Assembly (NCBI RefSeq): GCF_016862395.1
Contig: NZ_BOMW01000032.1
Location: forward strand, 1 to 64,000
From: Actinoplanes siamensis
GTDB taxonomy: Bacteria > Actinomycetota > Actinomycetes > Mycobacteriales > Micromonosporaceae
Direction of reading: 5' to 3'
DNA length: 64,000 nt
In this document: positions 1-8,772 of the stretch, one piece after another
Numbering within the stretch: the stretch's first letter is position 1
Layout of the letters: each line of letters begins with the position of its first letter
The notes under the pieces: model-generated
What the model was told of the DNA's origin: nothing
Databases searched by the model: none
What the model saw: only the letters and a program-made list of their open reading frames with translations
Position numbers and translations under genes: made by a program

Positions 1-157
1 GAAGCCCGGCCAGGCATGCCCAGCCGGCAGTCGAGGTCCCGCAAGCCGCGCGAGGCGCCTCCCGGCGCCGGCGGCGACATGCGCGGCCGGCCGTCCGGGG
101 TGTCTCGCCCCGCGCAAGGCGCCTATCCGGGCCGGCCGGGCGTGTGCGGCCGACGGT

Positions 158-1057
158 TCATCGGGACTCGTCGAGGAAGTCGGTGATCAGGGACGCCAGC
201 ACACCCGGCTGCTCGATCACCATCGCGTGCGAGGCGTCCGCCAGCCGGACATGCCGCAGATGCGGCGCCGCCTGCGCCTGAGCGAGCAGATACCGGCGGT
301 ACGCGGCATAGAGATCCGCGAACGGCTGCTGCTCCGGCAGATCCCGGGTGGCCAGCACGAGCAGCGCCGGGCACCTGATCGCGGCGTACACCGAAGACAG
401 GTCCAGCTCGGTCAGCAGAGCGCGCAACCGGGTGGTCGCCTCGAACGACGGCCGGAACGTGGTCCGACCGTTCTTCCCGTGCACCAGGTTCCGCCGGAAG
501 CTCTCGATCCACACCTTCTCGTTGGCGCCCATGTCCCGCGCCGCCATCCGCTGCCGCTCCACCAGGTCGGCGAGTTCGTCCGCCGGCACGGTCTGCCCGG
601 CCGCGGCCTCCATCATGTCGAACACCGCCCCGAGCCGTTGCAGCTCGCCGGAGGCGTCGTCGAGGCCGGGCAGCTGGGACGGCCGGGTGGGCGGCGGGTT
701 GCCGTCCAGGCTCACCACCCCGCGCGACTCCGGGTGCCGCTCGCCCCAGAGCGCGGCGAGCATGCCGCCCAGCGAGTGCCCGACCACGGCCGGCCGCTCC
801 AGCTCCAGCTTCACGCAGACGGCGGCCAGGTCGCCGAGTGCGGCGTCCCAGCTCCACGGCCCGTCCGCGGACCGGCCGTGCCCGCGCAGGTCGAGCGTGA
901 CCACCCGGTGGTGTGGTCGCAGCTCGCGGGCCAGCGTGGTCATCTGCGCCAGGTTGCCACCCGCGCCGTGCAGGAGGAGCAGCGGAGGCCGGTCGCCTCC
1001 GAAGTCACGAACGGCGATCTGCACGTTCCCCACGTCGACAAGACTGTCGTTGATCAT
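158..1057 (-). CDS. alpha/beta hydrolase
   Basis: Predicted cytoplasmic alpha/beta-hydrolase of 299 aa; the substrate cannot be told from sequence. The oxyanion segment LLLLHGAGGN is near residue 35, the nucleophile elbow VGHSLGG near 110 and the catalytic His in DASHAMVIEQP near the C-terminus. The cap region between them is about 100 aa. The ATG at 1057 is preceded by a strong GGAGG-type ribosome site and overlaps the stop of the upstream HTH gene (ATGA), so the two are co-transcribed and probably translationally coupled. Longer upstream starts run through the HTH gene and were rejected. Confidence 0.9.
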   Translation of the reverse strand: MINDSLVDVGNVQIAVRDFGGDRPPLLLLHGAGGNLAQMTTLARELRPHHRVVTLDLRGHGRSADGPWSWDAALGDLAAVCVKLELERPAVVGHSLGGMLAALWGERHPESRGVVSLDGNPPPTRPSQLPGLDDASGELQRLGAVFDMMEAAAGQTVPADELADLVERQRMAARDMGANEKVWIESFRRNLVHGKNGRTTFRPSFEATTRLRALLTELDLSSVYAAIRCPALLVLATRDLPEQQPFADLYAAYRRYLLAQAQAAPHLRHVRLADASHAMVIEQPGVLASLITDFLDESR

Positions 1058-1518
1058 TGCCCCTCCTCCGGGGAAGAAAAAGATCGAAGCAGGCGTTCCC
1101 GGACCGCGCTCACCGGCACCCCGCCGTCCGGATGCCGCGGGAGCTTCCCCCGCCGCACCAGGTCGTGCACGCCCTGCCGGCTGATCCCGAGCATCGCCCC
1201 GGCGGTGGCCAGCGTGACCGACTCGGCGAACGGGTGCCCGACCCGCCGCGCCACCGCCTGCCCGAGCGGAGTGCCCCACCACTGCGCCGGCGGCGCGAAC
1301 GCGTGATCGTCGGGGTACAGCGTGGCGATCAGCCGCGCGATGGTGCCGACGGCCTCCCGGGACGGCCCCTGCTCGATGACGAGCGCCCAGTCCAGCGCCC
1401 TGCGGCGGAGCCGGTCGCGGACCTCGTCCACGCAGCTGTCCCCGTCCAGCAGGATCTCCAGCGGGTCGGCGAGGCGCACGTCGAGCAATCGCACGATCTG
1501 TTCGGCCAGCGACTCCAC
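1054..1518 (-). CDS. HTH (excisionase/MerR-like) regulatory protein
   Basis: A 154-aa protein starting at GTG 1518 behind an AGGATCGGGGG ribosome site. The C-terminal 45 residues contain a helix-turn-helix of the excisionase/MerR N-terminal type (GAMLGISRQGVHDLVRRGKL), followed by a short wing with PVSAVRERL. The N-terminal 100 residues are not recognised; they contain a WWGTPLGQAVA segment. It is the first gene of a two-gene unit with the hydrolase, and a perfect inverted repeat lies about 20 bp upstream of its start. An autorepressor that also controls the hydrolase is inferred. Confidence 0.75.
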   Translation of the reverse strand: MESLAEQIVRLLDVRLADPLEILLDGDSCVDEVRDRLRRRALDWALVIEQGPSREAVGTIARLIATLYPDDHAFAPPAQWWGTPLGQAVARRVGHPFAESVTLATAGAMLGISRQGVHDLVRRGKLPRHPDGGVPVSAVRERLLRSFSSPEEGQ

Positions 1519-1536
1519 CCCCCGATCCTGGCGATA

Positions 1537-1555
1537 CTTGACAGCAGTTGTCAAG
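1537..1555. promoter_or_regulatory. palindromic operator candidate
   Basis: Perfect 7-bp inverted repeat CTTGACA-GCAGT-TGTCAAG, 18 bp upstream of the GTG of the HTH gene and about 94 bp upstream of the divergent lipoprotein gene. Each arm contains TTGACA, so the site could overlap the -35 element of a promoter on either strand. Its size suits a dimeric HTH protein. Binding by the adjacent regulator is inferred. Confidence 0.6.
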
Positions 1556-1648
1556 AACGAATCAATTACTGTGCGTACGGGCTGAGCCCACCACTTCCGC
1601 GAACCGCCCCGGGGCAATAAGGTGTGCCCGAACCCGGGAGGATCACAA

Positions 1649-2203
1649 GTGCGAACCGTCGTCGCCGCCCTCGGCGTCGTCACGTTGCTGGCCGTCGCCG
1701 GCTGCAACGAGAAGGACGACGCGGCCACGGTCACGCTGCCCCCGGTCGAGATCGCCGAGGCCCCGGCCGCCTCCGCGGGCGGCGCCTGCATCCTCTGGGA
1801 CTGGGCCTTCATCGAGCAGAAGATCGGCGTCCGGTTCTCGGTCGCCGCCTCCGACCAGGTCGACGACACGTCCACCTGCGTGGTGCAGACGATGGACGGC
1901 TCGTGGCCCGATCTGTCACTGTCCGTGGTCGAGCAGACCACCGCGGACGCCAAGGTCTTCCTGTCCGACCGGATGCCGAAGAAGTCGGTCCAGCTCAGGG
2001 GCCTGGGCAAGGCGGGCTACCGGCTGAACGCGGCGGCGAGCGGCGGGCACGGCCCGTCCGTGGAGATCGGCTGGCTGAGCGAGGCCGAGCAGCTCCAGAC
2101 GCTGAAGTTCACCTTCGCCAAAGGCGCGTCGAACTCGTCGGTGTCGCAGATGAACAGCCGGCTGCTGGAGCTGGCGAAGGCGATGGACACCACCGACGGC
2201 TGA
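1649..2203 (+). CDS. putative lipoprotein
   Basis: 184-aa protein with a lipoprotein signal: positive N-terminus, hydrophobic stretch and lipobox LAVAGC, so Cys at about residue 20 would be lipidated and the protein anchored outside the membrane. GTG 1649 is chosen because GGGAGGA lies 6 bp upstream; an upstream ATG would spoil the signal peptide. The mature part contains two further cysteines (ACILW, TCVVQ) that could form a disulfide. No family is recognised. It is divergent from the HTH/hydrolase unit and convergent with ideR. Confidence 0.85.
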   Translation: MRTVVAALGVVTLLAVAGCNEKDDAATVTLPPVEIAEAPAASAGGACILWDWAFIEQKIGVRFSVAASDQVDDTSTCVVQTMDGSWPDLSLSVVEQTTADAKVFLSDRMPKKSVQLRGLGKAGYRLNAAASGGHGPSVEIGWLSEAEQLQTLKFTFAKGASNSSVSQMNSRLLELAKAMDTTDG

Positions 2204-2206
2204 GTG

Positions 2207-2224
2207 CCGGTGGTGTCCCACCGG
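2207..2224. terminator. convergent terminator hairpin
   Basis: Inverted repeat CCGGTGG-TGTC-CCACCGG (7-bp perfect stem, 4-nt loop) in the 25-bp gap between the stop codons of the lipoprotein gene and ideR. There is no T-run, which is common for actinobacterial intrinsic terminators. It would serve both strands. Confidence 0.6.
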
Positions 2225-2228
2225 AGAG

Positions 2229-2915
2229 CTAACGAGCGGCGACGAACACCCGCGACGCCACTTCACGCGGCAGCCGGATCCGGTCACCCGACTTGTCGAT
2301 GGTGACCCCGTCCCGCTCCTGGGCGACCGTCACGGTCGTACCCGGATCGATGCCGGCGGCATGCAGCTGCCGCAGCACATCCGAGTTCGTCTGGACGCTC
2401 TCGCAGATCCTGGACACCACGACGCTGCCGGTCAGGCCCGGGAACGCCAGGTTGCGCTCACTGATCCCGATCTGCGGGACGTTGTTGTCCTCCGGCAGGC
2501 CCAGCTGCTCCAGACCGGGAATCGGATTCCCGTACGGCGAGCGGGTCGGCTTGTTCAGCAGCTCGTAGACCCGGCGCTCGACCGAGTCGCTCATCACGTG
2601 TTCCCACCGGCACGCCTCCTCGTGGGCTTCCTCCCAGGGCATGCCGATCACGTTGACCAGCAGTAGTTCGGCAAGGCGGTGCTTGCGCATGACGGAGATG
2701 GCGCTGCTGCGCCCCTCCTCGGTCAGCACCAGGTGACGGTCGCCCTCGACGGTGAGCAGACCGTCCCGCTCCATGCGGGCGACCGTCTGGCTGACCGTGG
2801 GCCCGCTCTGGTGCAGGCGCTCGGCGATCCGAGCCCGAAGCGGAGGCACGCCTTCTTCTTCGAGTTCGAGAATGGTCCGGAGATACATCTCGGTGGTATC
2901 GACAAGGTCATTCAC
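2229..2915 (-). CDS. ideR: iron-dependent repressor IdeR (DtxR family)
   Basis: Cytoplasmic Fe(II)-dependent transcriptional regulator, 228 aa, the usual length. The N-terminal winged HTH (about 5-60) contains SGPTVSQTVARMERDGLL. Metal ligands are all in the DtxR positions: Met10, Cys102, Glu105, His106 for the primary site and His79, Glu83, His98 for the ancillary site. The C-terminal 80 residues fit the SH3-like domain that gives full-length DtxR/IdeR its extra metal contacts. GTG 2915 has a GGGAGGA ribosome site. It is divergent from acuC. In M. tuberculosis ideR is next to sigB; here sigB lies 3.9 kb away beyond acuC and the acetyltransferase. Confidence 0.95.
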   Translation of the reverse strand: MNDLVDTTEMYLRTILELEEEGVPPLRARIAERLHQSGPTVSQTVARMERDGLLTVEGDRHLVLTEEGRSSAISVMRKHRLAELLLVNVIGMPWEEAHEEACRWEHVMSDSVERRVYELLNKPTRSPYGNPIPGLEQLGLPEDNNVPQIGISERNLAFPGLTGSVVVSRICESVQTNSDVLRQLHAAGIDPGTTVTVAQERDGVTIDKSGDRIRLPREVASRVFVAAR

Positions 2916-3020
2916 GATGCGGTCCTCCCAGCAGCGATGTTACCGCGTGGCGGGGGGTTGACATCCGCCCCGAGCGAGTGCCAGGAGACCCTACCGGAGG
3001 GACCGTGGGAGCATGTCGGC

Positions 3021-4208
3021 ATGGCGGACGACACGACGGCGGTGGTCTGGGACGAGGCTCTGCTCGGCTACGACATGGGTGATCACCCGATGAACCCGGT
3101 GCGTGTCGAGTTGACCATGGCCCTCGCCCGTGATCTCGGCGTCCTGGACCGCCCCGGAGTGCGGTTGATCACGCCCCAGCCGGCCACCGAGACCCAGCTC
3201 ACCCGGGTGCACCGGGCGGACTACCTGGATGCGGTGCGCCAGGCCCCGATCGATCCGTTCTTTCTGGGCTGGGGGCTGAACACCCCGGACAATCCGGTCT
3301 TCGACGGCATGCACGACTCCTCGGCGCGGATCTGCGGGGCGAGCATCGCGGCCGTCGAGGCGGTCTGGCACGGCTCGGCGCGCCGCGCGGTGAACGTGGC
3401 CGGCGGCCTGCACCACGCCATGCCGGCGCGGGCGGCCGGCTTCTGCGTCTACAACGACCCGGCGGTGGCGATCGCCTGGCTGCTGGACCACGGCGCGCAG
3501 CGGGTGGCCTACCTGGACGTGGACGTGCACCACGGCGACGGGGTGCAGGCGATCTTCTACGACGACCCGCGGGTGCTCACGGTCAGCCTGCACGAGACCC
3601 CGCTGGCGCTCTTCCCGGGCACCGGGTTCTGCGACGAGACCGGCGGGCCGGGGGCCGAGGGCACCGCGGTCAACGTGCCGCTCCCGCCGGGCACCGGGGA
3701 CGCCGGCTGGCTCAAGGCGTACCACGCGGTGGTCCCCTCGGTCGTCCGGGCGTTCGCCCCGGAGATCATCGTGAGCCAGTGCGGCGCGGACGCGCACCGG
3801 CTGGACCCGCTGGCCGATCTGACCCTCTCGGTCGACTGCCAGCGCGCGGCGTACCTGGCGATGCGCGAACTGGCCGACGAGCTCTGCGACGGCCGCTGGG
3901 TGGCGCTCGGCGGCGGTGGGTACGCGCTGGTCGAAGTCGTGCCGCGGGCCTGGTCGCATCTGCTGGCGGTGGCCACCGGTGAGCCGTTGGACCCGGCCAC
4001 CCGCACCCCGGGGTCCTGGCGCAAGCTGGCCGCCGGCCGCCGCCCGGGCGTCCCGGTACCGGAGACGATGGGGGACGGGCCGCCGTCCGGGGAGATCCCG
4101 CAGTGGTCGCCGGGCCTGGCGAGCGACCCGGTGGACCGCGCCGTGCTGGCCACCCGCCTGGCGGTCTTCCCCCTGCACGGGCTCGACCCCTACGACCCCC
4201 GAGACTGA
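3021..4208 (+). CDS. acuC: AcuC-type protein deacetylase
   Basis: Zn-dependent deacetylase of the class I/II histone deacetylase superfamily, 395 aa, cytoplasmic. In AcuC systems it removes acetyl groups from lysines of proteins such as acetyl-CoA synthetase. Visible catalytic features are the His pair 131/132 (GLHHAMP), metal ligands in DVDVHHGDG (Asp168, His170), the later Asp in CGADAHRLDPLADL, and catalytic Tyr301 in GGGGY. ATG 3021 opens the conserved region; upstream extensions overlap the ideR promoter. The acetyltransferase gene starts 2 bp after its stop, so writer and eraser are one transcription unit. Confidence 0.9.
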   Translation: MADDTTAVVWDEALLGYDMGDHPMNPVRVELTMALARDLGVLDRPGVRLITPQPATETQLTRVHRADYLDAVRQAPIDPFFLGWGLNTPDNPVFDGMHDSSARICGASIAAVEAVWHGSARRAVNVAGGLHHAMPARAAGFCVYNDPAVAIAWLLDHGAQRVAYLDVDVHHGDGVQAIFYDDPRVLTVSLHETPLALFPGTGFCDETGGPGAEGTAVNVPLPPGTGDAGWLKAYHAVVPSVVRAFAPEIIVSQCGADAHRLDPLADLTLSVDCQRAAYLAMRELADELCDGRWVALGGGGYALVEVVPRAWSHLLAVATGEPLDPATRTPGSWRKLAAGRRPGVPVPETMGDGPPSGEIPQWSPGLASDPVDRAVLATRLAVFPLHGLDPYDPRD

Positions 4209-4210
4209 CG

Positions 4211-6757
4211 ATGGAGCGCAGCGCAGACGTCCTGCTGGCCGACGGCAGCACCGTGCACCTGCGGCAGATCCGCCCGGAGGACGCCCCGGCCATCGTGGAG
4301 TTTCACTCCCGGATGAGCGACCGCACCCGCTACCTGCGGTATTTCTCGCCCTATCCGCGGATCCCGGAACGCGACCTGCAGCGGTTCGTCAACGTGGACC
4401 ACCGCGACCGGGAGGCGTTCGTCACGGTCGCCGCGGACGGCCGGATCACCTCGGTCGGGCGGTACGAGCGTCTCGGCGCCGGCTCCCCGGAGGCCGAGGT
4501 CGCCTTCGTGGTGGAGGACGCGCAGCAGGGCCGGGGGATCGGCTCGGTGTTGCTGGAGCACCTGGCCGACGCGGCCCGCGACCACGGCGTCACCCGGTTC
4601 GTCGCCGAGGTGCTCCCGGAGAACGGCGGCATGCTGCGGGTCTTCGGCGACTCCGGGTACCAGGTGCAGCGCCGCTACGCGGACGGCGTGGTCCACCTGG
4701 GCTTCCCGATCGCGCCCACCGAGAAGTCCCGCGAGGTCCAGGAGTCCCGGGAGCACCTGACCGAGGCGCGCTCGATCGCCCGGCTGATCGCCCCGCGAGG
4801 CATCGCCATCTACGGGGCCAGCGCCAGCGGGCACGGGATCGGCGCGGCCATGCTCGGCAACCTGCGCGACGGCGGGTACACCGGCGCGGTGGTGCCGGTG
4901 CATCCGAGCGCCGAGCGGGTGGCGGGGCTCCCGGCGTACCGGACGGCGTCGGATGCCGGCACCCCGATCGACCTGGCCGTGATCGCCGTGCCCGCCGACC
5001 GCGTCGCGCAGGCCCTGGCCGACGCGGCGTCGGCGGGCGCCGGAGGCGTGGTGATCGGCTCCGCCGGATTCGCCGAGTCCGGGGCCGAGGGCGCGGCCCG
5101 ACAGCGGCAGCTGATCGAGAGCGCGCACGCGGCCGGCCTGCGGGTGATCGGCCCGAGTAGTTTCGGGATCGCCAACACCGACCCGGCGATCCGGTTGAAC
5201 GCGACCATGGCGCCCCGGCTGCCGGCCGCCGGCCGGGTCGGCTTCTTCGCCCAGAGCGGCGCGCTGGGCGTGGCGCTGCTCGCCGAGGCGGACCGGCGCG
5301 GCCTGGGCCTGTCGAGCTTCGTCTCGGCCGGCAACCGGGCCGACGTGTCCGGAAACGATCTGCTGCAGTACTGGCGCGACGACCCGGGCACCGACGTGGT
5401 GCTGCTCTACCTGGAGACGTTCGGCAACCCGCGCAAGTTCGCCCGGCTGGCCCGCCGGATGAGCCGGGTGAAGCCGGTGGTCGCGGTGGCCTCGGCGACC
5501 CGCCCGCCGGGGCTGGCCGGCGACCTGCCCGGCCCGGACGCGCACGCGGTGACCGCGCTCTTCGCCCGCTCCGGGGTGATCCGGGTGGACACCGTGCAGG
5601 AGCTCTTCGACGTCGGCATGCTGCTCGCCCACCAGCCGCTGCCGGCCGGGCGCCGGGTGGCGGTGGTCGGCAACTCGTCCGCGCTGGCCGCGCTCGCCGA
5701 GGTGGCCTGCCGGGCGGCCGGCCTGGTGGTGGCCGAGGGCTATCCGCGTGACCTGAGCCCGATGGCGTCCGCGCAGGAGCTGGCCGACGCGCTCGCCGAC
5801 GCCGCTGTCGACGAGCAGGTGGACGCGCTGGTGGTGGTGTCCGCCCCGGTGGTGCCCGGCCAGCAGGTGCACGAGGAGGACGCGGACTTCGCGTCGGCGC
5901 TGGCCGGTGTGGCGCTGGCCGGGGAGAAGCCGACAGTGGCGACGCTGGTCTTCGGCAAGGTGCCGCCGCGTGTGCCGGTCTATCCGTCGGTGGAGGAGGC
6001 GGTCCGCGCGCTGGCCCGGGTGGTGAACTACGCGGAGTGGCTGCGGCGGCCGCCTGGTGTCCTGCCGGTGATGTCCGATCTGGATCCAGCCGCCGCGGAG
6101 GCCGCGGAGACCGCGACCGAGCTGCTGGCCGCCTACGGCATCGAAGTGGTGCCCTCGACGCTCGCCCGCTCCACGGACGAGGCCGTCGCCGCCGCGGCCG
6201 AGCTGGGCTTCCCGGTCGCGCTCAAGGCGGCCGGCGGCGGATTGCGGCACCGGATCGACCTCGGCGCGGTCCGGCTGGCACTGCAGAACCACGACGACGT
6301 GCGTACGGCGTACCGCGACCTGGACACCACGTTCGGCCCCGAGGTGCTGGTGCAGACCATGGTCGCCCCGGGCGTGGCCTGTGTCGTCGAGGTGGTCGAG
6401 GATCCGGCGTTCGGCCCGGTGGTCGGTTTCGGGCTCGGCGGCGTGGCCAGCGAACTGCTCGGCGACCTGGCCTGGCGAGCCGCCCCGCTGACCGACCGGG
6501 CGGCCGAGGCGCTGGTCGGCGAGCCGCGGGCGGCGCCGCTGCTGCACGGGTACCGCGGGTCCACGCCGGTGGACCGGGCCGCGCTGATCGATCTGCTGCT
6601 GCGGGTGGGCCGGCTCGCCGACGACCACCCGCGGGTGCGGTCGCTGCTGCTCAACCCGGTGCTGGTGCGGCCGGACGGCTTCTCGGTGCTGCACGCCGCC
6701 GCGGAACTGGGCGAGCCCGGCGTCCGTCCGGACACCGGGCCGCGCCGCCTCAACTAG
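4211..6757 (+). CDS. GNAT/NDP-forming acyl-CoA synthetase-like protein acetyltransferase (Pat type)
   Basis: 848-aa fusion. Residues 1-175 are a GNAT domain with the acetyl-CoA loop QQGRGIGSVL near 105. Residues about 190-320 are a CoA-binding Rossmann domain, 330-620 succinyl-CoA-ligase-like domains, and about 630-840 an ATP-grasp domain (FPVALKAAGGGLRHR). This is the layout of actinobacterial Pat enzymes that acetylate lysines of acyl-CoA synthetases. The SHTGSLAG-like segment that carries the phospho-His in active NDP-forming synthetases reads ATRPPGLAGDLPGP here, without that His, so the synthetase part is probably a sensor. ATG 4211 follows acuC directly. Confidence 0.88.
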   Translation: MERSADVLLADGSTVHLRQIRPEDAPAIVEFHSRMSDRTRYLRYFSPYPRIPERDLQRFVNVDHRDREAFVTVAADGRITSVGRYERLGAGSPEAEVAFVVEDAQQGRGIGSVLLEHLADAARDHGVTRFVAEVLPENGGMLRVFGDSGYQVQRRYADGVVHLGFPIAPTEKSREVQESREHLTEARSIARLIAPRGIAIYGASASGHGIGAAMLGNLRDGGYTGAVVPVHPSAERVAGLPAYRTASDAGTPIDLAVIAVPADRVAQALADAASAGAGGVVIGSAGFAESGAEGAARQRQLIESAHAAGLRVIGPSSFGIANTDPAIRLNATMAPRLPAAGRVGFFAQSGALGVALLAEADRRGLGLSSFVSAGNRADVSGNDLLQYWRDDPGTDVVLLYLETFGNPRKFARLARRMSRVKPVVAVASATRPPGLAGDLPGPDAHAVTALFARSGVIRVDTVQELFDVGMLLAHQPLPAGRRVAVVGNSSALAALAEVACRAAGLVVAEGYPRDLSPMASAQELADALADAAVDEQVDALVVVSAPVVPGQQVHEEDADFASALAGVALAGEKPTVATLVFGKVPPRVPVYPSVEEAVRALARVVNYAEWLRRPPGVLPVMSDLDPAAAEAAETATELLAAYGIEVVPSTLARSTDEAVAAAAELGFPVALKAAGGGLRHRIDLGAVRLALQNHDDVRTAYRDLDTTFGPEVLVQTMVAPGVACVVEVVEDPAFGPVVGFGLGGVASELLGDLAWRAAPLTDRAAEALVGEPRAAPLLHGYRGSTPVDRAALIDLLLRVGRLADDHPRVRSLLLNPVLVRPDGFSVLHAAAELGEPGVRPDTGPRRLN

Positions 6758-6772
6758 AAGGCCGTGGCGGGG

Positions 6773-7765
6773 TCAGACCGCGTACGCCTCGAGGCGGGAC
6801 GCCCGCTCCGGGTCGCGCAGCTTGAGCATCGTCACCTTCTCGATCTGGCGGATGCGCTCGCGGCTGAGGCCGAACTCGCGGCCCACCTCGTCGAGGGTGC
6901 GCTGGCGGCCGTCGTCGAGGCCGAAGCGCAGCCGGATCACCGCGGACTCCCGCTCGGAGAGCGTGGCCAGCACGATCTCCACCTCGTTGCGCAGCTCGCC
7001 CTGGGCGACGCCCTCGCCGGGCTGGTTCGGGTCGACAGCGGCGACGAAGTCACCGAGGGCGCTCTCGCCGTCCTCGCCGACCGCCTGGTCCAGGCTGACC
7101 GGCTCCCGGTCGTACGAGATGAGCTCGATGACCTGGAACTCCGGGACGCCCATGGCCTGCGCGATCTCGGTGATGCCGGGTTCCCGGCCGAGCTGGGCGG
7201 ACAGGTCGCGCCGGGCCCGGACCATCCGGTTGACCTGCTCGACCATGTGCACCGGAATGCGGATGGTGCGCGCCTGGTCGGCCATCGCGCGGGTGATCGC
7301 CTGCCGGATCCACCAGGTCGCGTAGGTGGAGAACTTGTAGCCCTTGGTGTAGTCGAACTTCTCGACCGCGCGGATCAGGCCGAGGTTGCCCTCCTGGATC
7401 AGGTCGAGGAAGGCCATACCACGCCCGGTGTAGCGCTTGGCGATGCTGACCACCAGCCGCAGGTTCGCCTCGAGCAGGTGGTTCTTCGCCGCCCGCCCCT
7501 CGGCGACGATGATCTCGAAAAGCGGCGCCAGGTCGGCGCCGGCGGTCGGCAGCTTCTCCTCGGCGTAGAGGCCGGCCTCGATCCGCTTGGAGAGGGTGAC
7601 CTCCTCCACCGCGGTGAGCAGGCGGGTGCGGCCGATGCCGTTGAGGTAGGCCCGGACCAGGTCGGCGGAGACGCCGCGCTCGTCCGTCGCGTCGAGGTCG
7701 GCCACCGGCTCGATCTCGTCGGTCATGCTGTCCTCAACCGTCGCCTTCGTCGTCTCCAGGACCAC
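6773..7765 (-). CDS. sigB: RNA polymerase sigma factor SigB (group 2)
   Basis: 330-aa sigma-70 family protein with regions 1.2-4.2 and no long N-terminal extension. Region 2 has [14 protein letters not shown] and the -10-recognition helix with [10 protein letters not shown]. Region 4.2 HTH is [19 protein letters not shown]. It is the second principal-type sigma in the window, with sigA at 32.9 kb, matching the sigA/sigB pair of mycobacteria. GTG 7765 lies 6 nt after GGGGAGGGG; a later ATG (MTDEIEP) has no such site. It is convergent with the acetyltransferase gene and divergent from the Spo0M gene. Confidence 0.92.
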   Translation of the reverse strand: MVLETTKATVEDSMTDEIEPVADLDATDERGVSADLVRAYLNGIGRTRLLTAVEEVTLSKRIEAGLYAEEKLPTAGADLAPLFEIIVAEGRAAKNHLLEANLRLVVSIAKRYTGRGMAFLDLIQEGNLGLIRAVEKFDYTKGYKFSTYATWWIRQAITRAMADQARTIRIPVHMVEQVNRMVRARRDLSAQLGREPGITEIAQAMGVPEFQVIELISYDREPVSLDQAVGEDGESALGDFVAAVDPNQPGEGVAQGELRNEVEIVLATLSERESAVIRLRFGLDDGRQRTLDEVGREFGLSRERIRQIEKVTMLKLRDPERASRLEAYAV

Positions 7766-7892
7766 TTGAGTCCCCTCCCCGTAATCGTGCCTGCCAGCCA
7801 CTTCCGTGCCGGTGACGAGAAGCTTCGTCGCAGACGCGTTAAGCGGAGGTGAGGCCAGCGTCCAGGTGGCATGAATCAGGGAGAACCCTGAC

Positions 7893-7929
7893 GTCGGCAA
7901 GCCGACAAGGGCGGTCGAAACGGGATAAT
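7893..7929 (+). promoter_or_regulatory. candidate promoter/operator for the Spo0M-like gene
   Basis: A perfect inverted repeat GTCGGC-AA-GCCGAC (7893-7906) is followed by GATAAT (7924-7929), a good -10 match 38 bp before the ATG. The palindrome covers the place where a -35 would lie and no TTGACA-like element is seen there, so an activator or alternative sigma factor may be needed. It lies in the 200-bp divergent region shared with sigB. Confidence 0.4.
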
Positions 7930-7966
7930 GTCCGGGCAGGGCGAAGGGGCGAGGGAGGGGTGCGGA

Positions 7967-8755
7967 ATGGTCTTCCGGAAGATGCTGCAGGCGCTGGGGG
8001 TGGGTGGCCCGTCCGTCGACACCGTGCTGACCGATCCGAACTGCCGCCCCGGCGGGGTGCTGGAGGGCCGGGTGCACGTGCTCGGCGGCGACCACGCCGT
8101 CGACGTGGAGTACGTCGCGATCGGCTTGACCACCAAGGTGGAGGTGGAGAGCGGCGACAACGAGTACCAGACCGATCAGGAGTTCCACAGGCAGCGGCTG
8201 ACCGGCTCGTTCCGGCTGGAGCCCGGCGCGCGTCACGACGTGCCGTTCCGTTTCGAGGTGCCGTGGCAGACCCCGATCACCGAGCTGTACGGCCAGCATC
8301 TGCACGGCATGACGATGGGCCTGGCCACCGAGCTGGAGGTGGCCCGCGCGGTGGACAAGTCCGATCTGGACGCGGTGCGGGTGCACCCGCTGCCGGCCCA
8401 GGAGCGGATCCTTCAGGCGCTGCTGCGGCTGGGTTTCCGCTTCCACCGGGCCGACGTGGAGCGTGGCCGGGTCTACGGCGTCGAGCAGCAGCTGCCGTTC
8501 TACCAGGAGATCGAGTTCTACCCGCCGGCGCAGTTCGCGAGCGGGATCAACCAGCTGGAGCTGACCTTCCTGCCCACGCCGCGCCGGCTGCAGGTGGTGC
8601 TGGAGCTGGACAAGCGCGGCGGCCTGTTCACCGAGGGCCACGACGCGTTCGGCAGCTTCGACGTCGACTACGCCACCGTGGACCAGGTGGACTGGACCGG
8701 CAGGCTGGACGACTGGCTGCGCCAGTCGGCACAGCGCCGCGGGTTGTTTTTTTGA
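7967..8755 (+). CDS. sporulation-control protein Spo0M-like
   Basis: 262-aa soluble protein of the Spo0M/arrestin-like family: beta-rich, starting with [19 protein letters not shown], with the typical phrases [12 protein letters not shown] and [11 protein letters not shown]. In Bacillus, Spo0M affects sporulation control; the biochemical role is not settled. ATG 7967 follows GAGGGAGGGG. An earlier in-frame start at 7928 overlaps the candidate -10 and was rejected. The C-terminus ends in a GLFF tail. Divergence from sigB suggests a link to stress or differentiation, which is inference. Confidence 0.85.
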   Translation: MVFRKMLQALGVGGPSVDTVLTDPNCRPGGVLEGRVHVLGGDHAVDVEYVAIGLTTKVEVESGDNEYQTDQEFHRQRLTGSFRLEPGARHDVPFRFEVPWQTPITELYGQHLHGMTMGLATELEVARAVDKSDLDAVRVHPLPAQERILQALLRLGFRFHRADVERGRVYGVEQQLPFYQEIEFYPPAQFASGINQLELTFLPTPRRLQVVLELDKRGGLFTEGHDAFGSFDVDYATVDQVDWTGRLDDWLRQSAQRRGLFF

Positions 8756-8760
8756 TCCAC

Positions 8761-8766
8761 TAGCAT
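8761..8766 (+). promoter_or_regulatory. -10-like box, leaderless start
   Basis: TAGCAT ends 6 nt before ATG 8773 and no ribosome site precedes that ATG. This spacing places transcription start at or next to the start codon, so a leaderless mRNA is likely. Confidence 0.4.
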
Positions 8767-8772
8767 GTGCCG

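Noticed and set aside
1..157. Possible gene or repeat at the left edge
   Set aside because: Only GC-rich sequence with short similarity between GCCGCGCGAGGCGCC and GCCCCGCGCAAGGCGCC; no coding signal or named element.
2220..3020. Iron-box operator near ideR
   Set aside because: No sequence close to the TTAGGTTAGGCTAACCTAA pattern was seen in the ideR-acuC region.
2679..3020. N-terminal extension of AcuC by 114 codons
   Set aside because: It covers the ideR coding and promoter region and lacks deacetylase similarity; the family begins at 3021.
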